Below, one piece after another: positions 15,501 to 23,060 of a stretch of DNA of 64,000 bases. The DNA is from an uncultured Prevotella sp. (GTDB taxonomy: Bacteria; Bacteroidota; Bacteroidia; Bacteroidales; Bacteroidaceae): assembly GCA_900541575.1 (NCBI GenBank), contig UQKO01000006.1, positions 18,088 to 82,087 of the forward strand, read 5' to 3'. Below the pieces are notes generated by a model that saw only the letters and a program-made list of their open reading frames with translations, had not been told where the DNA came from and did not search any database. A program made the translations under genes and the position numbers. The stretch's first letter is position 1; the number at the start of each line of letters is the position of its first letter.

Positions 15501-16736
15501 CTCAGCGCTGTGCCAAGTGCCAATCCTACCAATGGCGAAATGCTCATCGTTCCAGCTAAGCGCACCGCCGATAGTAAGCCCGTCTATGTGGCTCTTCAGT
15601 CAATACCTACGGGAAGTGGTCGCAACAATGTGGGTATCTTCTATAAGGAACTTGCCAACATGAGCGATATGCGCGACCTTGCTGCCTTCTCTATAGGTTG
15701 GGATGGATTCTTCCAGGTGAGCAATACTTCCTCTGCTTATAGCAGTCTCGACCTTCAGGCCGATGGACAGATAGGTTTCTTCTATGAGGAAACTCTCTAT
15801 AAGTGGGGCACTAAGGCCAATCCTGTGAGCACAAGTTTTCCCACAGGTCAGGGACAGCACAACTTCGATGGTTTTGAAAACATCTACGTGCCTATTGCCC
15901 TCGATGTCCTCACCGATGGTAAGTATACAGTGAGCATGGATCTTAATCGTGGCGATTTTCTTAAGAAGTACTTCAGTGAGGTAATTGCTGCTAGCACCGA
16001 ACTTTCAGCGGCTCAGATCGCTGACGCCAAATCTGTGGTTGGTAAATTGTCTGACGAGCCTACCGTGGAACAGATTGATGCTATCTATGCGATTATCGGT
16101 GCAAAAGGCGTAACGCCTAACCCAGAGACACAGCCCGAGGGGACTCCTACGCTCAGTAATGAAAAGGTGTTTCATTGGTATAAGTTCTCTTCTGCTCGTT
16201 CGAGTAACTATTTCCCTACCTCTAAAGGGGCAGGAAATGCAGTGCAGAGCCAAACCGATGCTAGCACACATTCCTCAGAATGGAAATTCGTAGATCGCAA
16301 CGATCGCACTTTCGACATTGTCAATCGTGCTGATGGTCTCTATCTTTCTCCTCTTTCCGATAACAATAAACCTCTGCTCTGTGTAGCTGCCCAACCTACT
16401 AGCGGGTGGAAATTCCTCGCCAGCAGTAGTACTGGTTACTTTATCATCGTCTGCGATGCGAATCATGCAGAGATAAATCAGACAAATCCTGGGTTGAGCC
16501 ATGTGCTCTACAATTGGGGCTATAATTCTAATAATGACAACGCTTACCGTTTCAACGAAGATGGATGTCAGTTTAGTTTCATTGCCACTGATACTGAAAA
16601 TGCGTCAAGTACAGGTATTTCTACATTAACCATTGCTCCTTCTTCTGAGCACTGGTACGACCTTACTGGTCGTCGCACGCCAATACGCGGTAAAGGAGTC
16701 TATGTTTCTAACAATGGATGGAAGGTAGTTCATTGA
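12552..16736 (+). CDS. Secreted GH123-like (DUF4091) and GH33 sialidase fusion
   Basis: A 1394-aa exported enzyme with signal peptide MKKYLLLIATLLTSAIGTWA. Residues about 110-560 look like the GH123/DUF4091 module (DLWQQPYSVSRYYGVERWSD, HWAWINWNDNP). An acidic pair in CIAMDERGEAD near 375-376 sits where GH123 enzymes carry their catalytic Asp-Glu. A beta-rich linker follows. Residues about 715-1110 are a GH33 exo-sialidase with YRIP (731-734), Asp boxes SDDNGKTW, SKDGGETW and SDDFGRTW (about 768, 844, 912), the acid/Arg region DEPKCEELPDGRVILTSRT, and a late Tyr. The C-terminus ends WYDLTGRRTPIRGKGVYVSN, a Prevotella-type tail resembling type IX secretion signals. Probable role: releasing sialic acid and perhaps GalNAc from mucin glycans. 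Confidence 0.85.
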   Translation: MKKYLLLIATLLTSAIGTWADNTHPIDTYVEPRVSGETAPADEWNALSDGLHATWANRDEHYQLLRVPQLVEKSEAELSAWKGERANIEAVLFSKTNQGSLRVRFVDNSGNAVNWCSARFINYVITDDFKACGSNNMKSVQWLSPDVIDQDKAHDVPAMETRPVWCSIEVPRDAAAGKQLVKLQVLNDKDAVVKTLNLTINVLNRTLPTVDKQKFHLDLWQQPYSVSRYYGVERWSDAHVEALRPYLEALGKAGQKVVSTIMFYEPWGNQSHDKFSAMVTTTKKADGTWSYDYSIFDKYVNLCAECGIKEQINCYSMVPWDKKFRYFDEATGKEVDLTAETSSDDYKNLWKNFLDAFKAHLLEKGWFEKTCIAMDERGEADMLNAYAIAKEKGFKMALAGNYHQSLSLRLDDYCVALNQVQKFGSSQLKYRKEHGMPTTLYVSCADAEPNIFTNSLPAEAAFLPLHAAANDLDGFLHWAWINWNDNPLTDSRYRLFGSGDTYFYYPGNRSSVRFERLVEGIHQYEKVQILKEEYKNDANKSKQLKTLLDECQDYIVMGEECAAKVNRLEDFLNGKEVTMPEQIPSGYYKIQVDDTHYAKAAANLTKWNTELSSQTTFDIFEVSGAYDAFTIKLKGRTNNIGVDPAGTSRLFVDQTALSKYSMTKTDDGKVILKNAGKFVYVSNGTFTMNDKQSTPLKFILVEAKENADAADQLERTTLFSTLAGGMDIPPYRIPGITRGKDGRLIASVARLVSGTDPGFGQVDCVVKISDDNGKTWSPKEIDVAVGNASLINNKKTPMEAAYGDPAVVMDREHNEALVMAVGGCTVYTNATTNRQNPNIIAAIHSKDGGETWETPVEQTEAIYGLFDSGKPMAAGFIGGGKLFQSRVVKVGEYYRLYAALAARPNGNRVIYSDDFGRTWKALGGASATPVAEGDEPKCEELPDGRVILTSRTASGRWLNIYTYSNTRTGEGKWDNMVKGTFSGLSAVPSANPTNGEMLIVPAKRTADSKPVYVALQSIPTGSGRNNVGIFYKELANMSDMRDLAAFSIGWDGFFQVSNTSSAYSSLDLQADGQIGFFYEETLYKWGTKANPVSTSFPTGQGQHNFDGFENIYVPIALDVLTDGKYTVSMDLNRGDFLKKYFSEVIAASTELSAAQIADAKSVVGKLSDEPTVEQIDAIYAIIGAKGVTPNPETQPEGTPTLSNEKVFHWYKFSSARSSNYFPTSKGAGNAVQSQTDASTHSSEWKFVDRNDRTFDIVNRADGLYLSPLSDNNKPLLCVAAQPTSGWKFLASSSTGYFIIVCDANHAEINQTNPGLSHVLYNWGYNSNNDNAYRFNEDGCQFSFIATDTENASSTGISTLTIAPSSEHWYDLTGRRTPIRGKGVYVSNNGWKVVH

Positions 16737-16768
16737 ACATAGAATAGTATACAACACTTTTATACGAA

Positions 16769-16807
16769 AATCCCTGAAAGGTTCTTAGGTCTTTCAGGGA
16801 TTTTTTT
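16769..16807 (+). terminator. Sialidase gene terminator
   Basis: Perfect stem AATCCCTGAAAG / CTTTCAGGGATT with a 10-nt loop, followed by seven T. Confidence 0.9.
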
Positions 16808-16855
16808 GTGGGTTGATACGCTTACGAATCGAATTATAGTTCATCATGAATTTTT

Positions 16856-17023
16856 GATAGTAGTTGTTATCCAGTGTGTTTCAGTGTACTCTTTAAGTAT
16901 ATTGTTGTTAGGCTAAAAGGTCGTTGAAGTTTTCTTAGAACGTTATCTAAGTCATTGTTCCCCGACCGAAGGACGATAACATGAACGGCCTTTTCGCGTA
17001 ACTTGAATGCTTATGTAGAGATA
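16856..17023 (+). repeat. 168-bp dispersed repeat, copy 1
   Basis: Aligns without gaps to 61663-61830 at about 90% identity by hand count. The internal stem AAAAGGTCGT / ACGGCCTTTT is preserved in both copies through a G-U or G-C pair. No protein frame is conserved. It may be a MITE-like element or structured RNA. Confidence 0.8.
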
Positions 17024-17060
17024 TTTATCCCTTAAGTTTTGGAATTAGTAGAACTGGCTG

Positions 17061-17257
17061 AATTATCGTGCAAGTCGAATGCAATCAAGCTTGCTTGAAT
17101 TGCTGAGACGCAGCCGATAATGGCGAGTGAATTATCGTGCAAGTCGAATGCAATCAAGCTAGCTCGAATTGATGAGTCGCAGACGATAATGGCGAGTGAA
17201 TTATCGTGCAAGTCGAATGCAATCAAGCTAGCTCGAATTGATGAGTCGCAGACGATA
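17061..17257 (+). repeat. 69-bp tandem repeat (about 2.9 units), each a hairpin
   Basis: Units start at 17061, 17130 and 17199, an exact 69-bp period. Each has terminal ATTATCG/CGATAAT arms and an internal CAATCAAGC/GCTYGAATTG hairpin. A related single unit lies inverted at 61855-61907. The frame across the units translates only because 69 is a multiple of three; I do not call a gene. Confidence 0.9.
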
Positions 17258-17344
17258 TTTCACGGTCAGCGGATATTCCCGGTTGGTATTTTCTTTATGT
17301 CGTATGTTTACCCATTTTCCATGTTGTAGTAAAGCTGTTGAGTG

Positions 17345-17664
17345 AAGATACAGTCTTATTTCAGGGAACGAAAATCGTCTTTCTGCATAGATGGAAAATT
17401 TCCCTTGTAAACGGAGGATTTCATAAACTGCGAACGAAGAGTTCCTAACTTCGTCATTATCAAGCTAGAACCTAGATTATTCCGTTTCTCAATGAAGACT
17501 TTCACGTCTACCACAGGCCTGTGGTAGCTCTGCCGCACGGCAGCGGTAGCTTTACCACAGGCCTGTGGTAGCTTTACCGCTCGGCAGCGGTAGACGTAAA
17601 GATGGGCATCTGTGAAAGGGGGAATGGGCATCTGTGAAAACTAATACGTACATCTGTGGACGGG
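17345..17664 (+). repeat. Palindrome-array dispersed element, copy 1
   Basis: About 320 bp homologous, in inverted orientation, to 44222-44564. It contains flanking conserved sequence, repeated CACAGATG-like motifs near one end and the four-palindrome array at 17509-17592. No conserved open frame. Confidence 0.8.
17509..17592. repeat. Four 18-bp palindromes at 22-bp period (array 1)
   Basis: Units start at 17509, 17531, 17553 and 17575. Units 1 and 3 are the perfect palindrome TACCACAGGCCTGTGGTA. Units 2 and 4 are the hairpin type TACCGC..GGCAGCGGTA (unit 2 with TG for TA). Four-base spacers are GCTC, GCTT and GCTT. Confidence 0.9.
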
Positions 17665-17775
17665 AAGACAAATCACTTTCCTTATCAAACAACCAAAAAT
17701 ATCCCCTAATCCAAAGTTTCCAAAGTGTTTAATGATACGAAAAAAGCGAGATAAATCAATGTTTATCTCGCTCTG

Positions 17776-17848
17776 TCGGAAAGAGGCGACTCGAACGCCC
17801 GACCCCTACGTCCCGAACGTAGTGCGCTACCAACTGCGCTACTTTCCG
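17776..17848 (-). tRNA. tRNA-Pro (CGG anticodon)
   Basis: 73 nt. The acceptor stem CGGAAAG pairs with CTTTCCG, with discriminator A. D arm AGCGCAGTTGGTAGCGCA; anticodon stem CTACG/CGTAG with loop TTCGGGA (anticodon CGG); T arm GGGCGTTCGAGTCGCC. No CCA is encoded. It reads codon CCG. Confidence 0.95.
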
Positions 17849-17860
17849 ATTTTGGTGATG

Positions 17861-17868
17861 CAAAAGTA
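17861..17868 (-). promoter_or_regulatory. tRNA-Pro promoter
   Basis: Minus-strand -7 element TACTTTTG 12 bp before the tRNA 5' end, with a TTTGG -33 element at about 17887-17891. Confidence 0.65.
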
Positions 17869-18095
17869 CGGACATTTTGCCTAATAGCCAAATTTTTTGG
17901 TATTTTTGTTGACCTTTTTTCGTAATCAGAGACGATTGTGTCAAGCTGCTCAATGGATAAATGTGCTTGTAATGGAAAAGGGTCTAGCTTGGGTGATAGT
18001 AGGAAACAATGGGCAATTTTAATGGCGGATGTCATTAGAATACTAGAAAAAAGGCTTTGTCTTCTACCTATAACGCACAGGGTATTATCAAATTT

Positions 18096-18173
18096 GTGGG
18101 CGAAGCGTCTTGCGTAGGCTGGTCAAGTTGTTGATAGACTACTTGCTTTACCTATACAAGGAGCTTCGCCCAC
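18096..18173. other. Long intergenic hairpin between tRNA-Pro and argF'
   Basis: GTGGGCGAAGC pairs with GCTTCGCCCAC and, after a 2-nt symmetric internal loop, CTTGCGTAGG pairs with CCTATACAAG, giving about 21 pairs around a 32-nt loop. It lies 84 bp after the argF' stop on the minus strand; terminator or processed RNA are both possible. Nothing else is seen between 17869 and 18256. Confidence 0.6.
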
Positions 18174-18256
18174 TATATAAATAGAGATGGACTTACCTCT
18201 TTTGCAGGATGCGTTGAGAGCCAAGGGCTTTCTTCGCTGTGATAAACAATGGTGGA

Positions 18257-19219
18257 CTAGAGTCCCTCTAAGATGTGCTTGAGCACTACGGTAGCAGAGA
18301 TTTCACGGTTGGCAGCTTCGGGGATGACGAGTGAACGCGGCGATTCAATCACGCTATCAGTCACAATCATGTTACGACGTACGGGCAGACAGTGCATGAA
18401 TTGTGCATTGTTGGTTACGGCCATGTGGGCATCATCGATCGTCCACGACATGTCTTTGGAAAGAATCTTGCCATAGTCGGCGGGATGGGTTACGCCAGGG
18501 CAGCTCCAGTTTTTAGCATATACAAAGTCAGCACCTTCGAGCGCTTTCATCTGGTCGTATTCTACGAGTGCATCACCCACAAAGAGAGGATCAAGTTCGT
18601 AGCCATGCGGCTGAGTTACCACGAAGTCGACATCGGCAGCACGCATCCATTCAGCAAAACTGTTGGGTACGGCTTGCGGAAGGGCGCGAGGGTGGGGAGC
18701 CCAAGTTAGCACCACTTTGGGGCGTTTTTTCTCCTTATGTTCCTCTATGGTGATGAGGTCGGCAAAGGCTTGTAAGGGGTGAGCGGTGGCACTTTCCATA
18801 GAGAATACGGGACGACCACTATACTTGATAAACTGCGAAAGAATGTTCTCTGCATAGTCGGCATCGCGGTCGGTTAGTCCGGCGAATGTACGCACGCCGA
18901 TGAGGTCGCAGTAAGAGGCCATCACGGGAATGGCTTCAAGCAGGTGTTCGCTCTTGTCGCCGTCCATCACCACACCGCGTTCTGTTTCGAGTTTCCAAGC
19001 ACCCTGATTCACATCGAGCACCACAACGTCTAGACCAAGGTTGCGAGCCGCTTTTTGCGTAGAGAGGCGAGTGCGCAATGAATTGTTGAAGAAGATGAGC
19101 AAAGCCGTCTTGTGATGTCCTAGTTTCTCATGCATATAGCGGTTCTTCTTAATTTCCGCAGCTTCGGCTAAAGCCTTGTCGAGTGGACCGAGATCCTGTA
19201 CGTGAAGAAATGATTTCAT
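18257..19219 (-). CDS. argF': N-succinylornithine carbamoyltransferase (ArgF')
   Basis: A 320-aa transcarbamylase of Bacteroidetes arginine synthesis, using carbamoyl phosphate and an N-acylated ornithine rather than ornithine. The carbamoyl-phosphate motif is the variant FFNNSLRTRLS in place of the usual S-T-R-T form. Other features are AHPLQAFADL, the long KVVLTWAPHPRALPQAVPNS loop and the HCLPVRRN motif near the C-terminus. Length fits the B. fragilis-type enzyme. N-acetyl versus N-succinyl preference cannot be fixed by eye; succinyl is inferred from taxonomy. Confidence 0.88.
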   Translation of the reverse strand: MKSFLHVQDLGPLDKALAEAAEIKKNRYMHEKLGHHKTALLIFFNNSLRTRLSTQKAARNLGLDVVVLDVNQGAWKLETERGVVMDGDKSEHLLEAIPVMASYCDLIGVRTFAGLTDRDADYAENILSQFIKYSGRPVFSMESATAHPLQAFADLITIEEHKEKKRPKVVLTWAPHPRALPQAVPNSFAEWMRAADVDFVVTQPHGYELDPLFVGDALVEYDQMKALEGADFVYAKNWSCPGVTHPADYGKILSKDMSWTIDDAHMAVTNNAQFMHCLPVRRNMIVTDSVIESPRSLVIPEAANREISATVVLKHILEGL

Positions 19220-19302
19220 AAGCAGTAATGTATATTTGTGGCGGGCAAGGAAAAGATTCTTTTATAGAAATGCAATTCTTGTGTCGTAGCCTAATTTGGC
19301 GA

Positions 19303-19310
19303 CAAAAATA
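19303..19310 (-). promoter_or_regulatory. argF' promoter
   Basis: Minus-strand -7 element TATTTTTG 84 bp upstream of argF'. The -33 element is unclear. Confidence 0.4.
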
Positions 19311-19374
19311 GCATTTATTATTGTATACGCACTTGCATATTCACTTTTTGTTTGGTAATGGCCGTGAAAAGTTG

Positions 19375-19382
19375 TACTTTTG
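19375..19382 (+). promoter_or_regulatory. Promoter of the thioredoxin-nuclease-protease cluster
   Basis: -7 element TACTTTTG with a TTTTTGTTTG -33 element at 19345-19354, about 21 bp upstream. It is 95 bp before the thioredoxin gene. Confidence 0.65.
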
Positions 19383-19476
19383 CCTTTGATATCCTATTCT
19401 ATAAAGGAATATTTCTTATCGGATGGGATTTTATTTTCAGTAAACAAAACAATAACTCCATTAAAACGAGAAAACA

Positions 19477-20040
19477 ATGAAGAAAGCACTTATACTCCTG
19501 TCGCTCGCAGTCATGCCTTTTGCATTTAGTTGCGCAAAACAATCGAATCATGGTCAAGCTGTAGCCTCTAATCAGACAGAAGCTCAGCTTGTTGACAACC
19601 AGAGCAACTTTACCATCAAGACGATTCCAACCAATGTGCACGGAGAGGCTATCATGCAAGCCATTGCCGACAAATACAAAGGCAAGGTGGTATTGTTCGA
19701 CTTCTGGGCTACTTGGTGTGGTCCTTGCAGAATGGCGATGAAGCAGGTGGATGAGATAAAGTTCGAACTGATGAAGAAAGGCTGCGTGTTTGTATATGTT
19801 ACTGGTGAAACTTCGCCAGAGAAGACGTGGAAGGAGATGATAACCCACATTGATGGAGATCATTATCGCCTCACTGGTCAGCAGTGGAGCGAACTTTGCC
19901 AGTCGCTCAATATTCCTGGAATCCCAGCCTATCTGTTGCTCAATAAAAAAGGCGAAAAGGTGTATGACAATCTTTCGCAAGGTGGCTATCCTGGAAGTGA
20001 AATCTTGAAGAATAACATAGAAGTGGCTCTCACTGAATAG
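19477..20040 (+). CDS. TlpA-like thioredoxin-fold lipoprotein
   Basis: A 187-aa protein with a lipoprotein signal (MKKALILLSLAVMPFAFSC). A thioredoxin fold follows, with GKVVLFDFWATWCGPC and the redox pair C81-G-P-C84. A cis-Pro region is recognisable in LNIPGIPAYLLLNKKG. It probably acts as a periplasmic thiol-disulfide reductase. It heads a plus-strand cluster with an exported nuclease, a subtilase and a Fur-family regulator; gaps are 26 bp, 64 bp and 10 bp, so co-transcription is plausible. Confidence 0.85.
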   Translation: MKKALILLSLAVMPFAFSCAKQSNHGQAVASNQTEAQLVDNQSNFTIKTIPTNVHGEAIMQAIADKYKGKVVLFDFWATWCGPCRMAMKQVDEIKFELMKKGCVFVYVTGETSPEKTWKEMITHIDGDHYRLTGQQWSELCQSLNIPGIPAYLLLNKKGEKVYDNLSQGGYPGSEILKNNIEVALTE

Positions 20041-20066
20041 TCTTCGTCCTTATAAAGCAAAGTCCT

Positions 20067-20960
20067 ATGAATCGGAAGCAAAATAAGAAACGTTCTATGT
20101 CGCTCAGTGCTGGTATGCTGCTAGTAGTGGTAGCATTGGCAGGTGCTTGTTTTGCAAAGAATAAGTGTTCGACCGATGACCAAGTGTCTGCTACTGCGAT
20201 TGCGGCAGAGGATCCGCTGCAAAAAGCAGAGGTTTCATCGACTGGGCAAGATACAAGTGCTGTAAAACAGGGGGAGAATGCATGTGCGGAACTCTGCATT
20301 CCTCGTTATGAATGTTCGCGTGGTGGACAAGTTGTTCAGCATGTGGGGTATACCCTCTCGTACGATTCCGATTTTAAAACCCCGCAGTGGGTGGGGTGGA
20401 CGATTACGACCGAAAAAGCCCAAGGCACAGTGCCTAGATATGACAAGTTTGGGCCTGACCCCGAAGTGCGTGGAGCACAAGCTTATGATTTCGATTATAA
20501 AGGGAGTGGCTATGATCGCGGCCACATAGCGCCTGCGGGTGATATGAAATGGAGCGAGGAAGCCATGCGTGAATCGTTCTATTTGACAAATGTGTGTCCA
20601 CAAAATCGGAATCTCAATCGTGGAGATTGGAAAGAACTCGAGGAACTAGAGCGTGAATGGGCCTTGCAGTATGGCTCTGTGAGTATTACGGCAGGTCCTA
20701 TTTATAACTCGAAGCAGCCACAACGCATTGGGGCTAATCATGTGGCTGTGCCTGATGGGTTCTTTAAAGTATTGCTTGTGGGCTATCCTAATAATCCCAA
20801 GGCTTATGGTTTCCTATATAAGAACGAAGCTGGTAGTAGGCCCATGAAGAGCTATCAACTTAGCGTGGACGAGGTGGAGCGCATTACGGGAATGGATTTC
20901 TTTTCAGCATTACCCGACGATGTGGAAAATCGTATAGAGGCTGAAAAGCCTGCGTTGTAA
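20067..20960 (+). CDS. DNA/RNA non-specific endonuclease (NUC family), exported
   Basis: A 297-aa protein. An N-terminal hydrophobic segment (SMSLSAGMLLVVVALAGAC) suggests a lipoprotein or signal anchor. The beta-beta-alpha-metal nuclease domain carries the DRGH motif (D150-H153) in GYDRGHIAPAGDMKW, followed by FYLTNVCPQNRNLNRGDWKELE with the metal-binding Asn. Such nucleases degrade extracellular or periplasmic DNA and RNA for nutrition or biofilm remodelling. Confidence 0.88.
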   Translation: MNRKQNKKRSMSLSAGMLLVVVALAGACFAKNKCSTDDQVSATAIAAEDPLQKAEVSSTGQDTSAVKQGENACAELCIPRYECSRGGQVVQHVGYTLSYDSDFKTPQWVGWTITTEKAQGTVPRYDKFGPDPEVRGAQAYDFDYKGSGYDRGHIAPAGDMKWSEEAMRESFYLTNVCPQNRNLNRGDWKELEELEREWALQYGSVSITAGPIYNSKQPQRIGANHVAVPDGFFKVLLVGYPNNPKAYGFLYKNEAGSRPMKSYQLSVDEVERITGMDFFSALPDDVENRIEAEKPAL

Positions 20961-21024
20961 AGCGTTGCCCAAGTCTTGCATAAAAAAATAACTACCTAAA
21001 AAAAGAAAAAAGTATCCAATCAGC

Positions 21025-22431
21025 ATGGACAGAATATTCGTACTCCTCCTCGCTATCTTGGCTTATGTGCCATCGATGGCGCAGGATGATGGTGATCCTA
21101 TGTTTGCGACCGCTTATCGTCACGTGCCAAAGACGTTCCGTTATCGCGTCAGCTTGAACGATAAGGCAGGAACTTCCTACAGTCTGAAACATCCAGAGAA
21201 GTTTCTATCAGAAAAAGCATTGGAGCGCCGCAAACGTTACAGGTTGAAGGTCGATGAATACGACCTTCCCGTGTCGTCTGCTTATACTCAGAAACTTCAA
21301 AAAATGGGGCTTCACATCTGCAACATGAGCAAGTGGAACAATACGGTAGTGGTAGAAACTGCCGATACAATGCAAATGCAAGTTGTGCGTCGACAGCCAT
21401 TTGTTCGAAGTGTTCGTCGGGTGTGGGAAAGTCCAGATAGTCTGCCCATAATTCCCGAACGTGGTCCGCGTCAAGCGCAAGTGACAAATAAGCGAGATAC
21501 CACCCTTACTAGCTATTACGGCTATGGACAGCAGCAAGTGACAATGCTTGGCGTAGATAAACTCCACGAAATGGGCTATCGTGGCCAAGGCATTGTGATT
21601 GGTGTGATAGATGGAGGATTCTATAATGCCGATCTTATGAAAGGCTTTTCTCAGCAGCATCTACTCGGTACGCGCAACTTTGTGCGTCCCCAGAAATGCG
21701 TATTTGAAGAGTTGGAACATGGCATGATGGTGCTCTCGTGTATTGCCGCAAATGAGCCTCATTATTTAGTGGGAACGGCTCCCGAAGTGTCTTACTATTT
21801 ATTGCAGAGCGAGGATGGTGAGAGTGAACAACTTGTGGAAGAAGATAATTGGTGTGCAGCTTTAGAATATGCCGATAGCGTTGGGTGCGATATTGTGACA
21901 AGTTCGTTAGGCTACTATCAGTTCGACCACAAAGATCAAGACCATTTTTATCGCGAGCTAGATGGTTATACAGCCTTAAATAGTCGGAGTGCCTCGTTGG
22001 CTGCTTCGAGAGGCATAATCTTGCTTAATAGCGCGGGTAATAGTGGTATGTCGGCTTGGAAGAAGATAGGTTTTCCAGCAGATGGTCGTGACATGTTGGC
22101 CGTAGGTGCAGTACAGAGCGACAGCTTAAATACCCGATTCTCATCTATAGGCAATAGTGCGGATGGAAGAATCAAACCCGATGTGATGGCTATGGGGCAG
22201 GCTTCTGCTGTATACGAAACCGATGGTACGGTGACCAACGCTAATGGAACCTCCTTCTCTTGTCCCACCATGGCAGGAGCAGTAGCTTGTCTGGTACAAG
22301 CCTATCCCAATCGTCGTCCTACCGATATTATCAAAGCTTTGCAACAAAGCGCCAACAATGCCGCTCATCCCGATAATATTTTCGGCTATGGCATTCCCAA
22401 TGTGATGAAGGCTTTCAACCTTTTAAAGTAA
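21025..22431 (+). CDS. S8 family (subtilisin-like) serine protease, exported
   Basis: A 468-aa protease with signal peptide (MDRIFVLLLAILAYVPSMA). A propeptide-like region of about 160 residues is followed by the S8 domain: Asp196 in GVIDGGF, His232 in ELEHGMMV, Ser410 in NGTSFSCPTMAGA. It ends shortly after the catalytic domain without a clear sorting tail. Substrate unknown. It lies 10 bp upstream of the Fur/Zur gene. Confidence 0.9.
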   Translation: MDRIFVLLLAILAYVPSMAQDDGDPMFATAYRHVPKTFRYRVSLNDKAGTSYSLKHPEKFLSEKALERRKRYRLKVDEYDLPVSSAYTQKLQKMGLHICNMSKWNNTVVVETADTMQMQVVRRQPFVRSVRRVWESPDSLPIIPERGPRQAQVTNKRDTTLTSYYGYGQQQVTMLGVDKLHEMGYRGQGIVIGVIDGGFYNADLMKGFSQQHLLGTRNFVRPQKCVFEELEHGMMVLSCIAANEPHYLVGTAPEVSYYLLQSEDGESEQLVEEDNWCAALEYADSVGCDIVTSSLGYYQFDHKDQDHFYRELDGYTALNSRSASLAASRGIILLNSAGNSGMSAWKKIGFPADGRDMLAVGAVQSDSLNTRFSSIGNSADGRIKPDVMAMGQASAVYETDGTVTNANGTSFSCPTMAGAVACLVQAYPNRRPTDIIKALQQSANNAAHPDNIFGYGIPNVMKAFNLLK

Positions 22432-22441
22432 GCGAGAAAAT

Positions 22442-22876
22442 ATGAACGCTGAAGAAGTTGTAGAATATCTGCATGGCAAAGGCATTAAGCCCACCACCAA
22501 TCGCATCCTGGTGGTGAAGGCCATGCATCAAGAGGCGCGTCCGCTCACATTGTCTGATTTGGAGAATATCATGCCCTTGATGGACAAGTCTAGCATATTC
22601 CGTGTGCTTACGCTCTTTCAGCAGAATGATGTGGTGCATACTTTCGAGGATGGTCGAGGTATGCTTAACTATGAGTTATGTCATCATGAGGGTGTGTGTA
22701 ATCATTCCGATGGTCATTCCCATTTCTATTGCGAACAATGTCAGCGTTCTTTTTGTCTCGACCATACGCGTCTGCCAGAATTTCATCTGCCCGAGGGATT
22801 TTCCGTACATTCTGTGTCGTTGGTGATTAAAGGCACGTGTGCCGAATGTGCCAAGAGGGGTAGCAAGGCAGAGTAG
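22442..22876 (+). CDS. Fur family transcriptional regulator (Zur/Fur-like)
   Basis: A 144-aa regulator with winged helix (about 5-80, LHGKGIKPTTNRILVVKAMH) and a C-terminal dimerisation/metal region. That region has HHEGVCNHSDGHSHFYCEQC, CLDH and a terminal CAECAK, the two CxxC pairs of a structural zinc site. The His-rich stretch would bind the sensed metal. Zinc or iron specificity cannot be assigned. It closes the protease cluster. Confidence 0.85.
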   Translation: MNAEEVVEYLHGKGIKPTTNRILVVKAMHQEARPLTLSDLENIMPLMDKSSIFRVLTLFQQNDVVHTFEDGRGMLNYELCHHEGVCNHSDGHSHFYCEQCQRSFCLDHTRLPEFHLPEGFSVHSVSLVIKGTCAECAKRGSKAE

Positions 22877-23060
22877 AGACCTCTTCTTGCCTCAATGGGT
22901 ATATTCTCCCCTTATCTAGTAGGGTATATTCTTCTATATAGTTAGAAAATGTATTTACCTATTTAATAGTTGGCCCCATTTGGGGGAAAGGGGCTTTTTA
23001 AAGTTCCCTTACGTTTCCATACTTTTATCTAGCGTTTTTCAGAATAGCTATCCACCATCT

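Noticed and set aside
17032..17226. A minus-strand reading frame through the 69-bp units
   Set aside because: It exists only because 69 is divisible by three; no ribosome site, and its sequence follows the DNA repeat.
17509..17592. Regular repeats that might be a CRISPR array
   Set aside because: Spacers are only 4 bp and nearly constant, the units are themselves palindromes, and no cas genes lie nearby.
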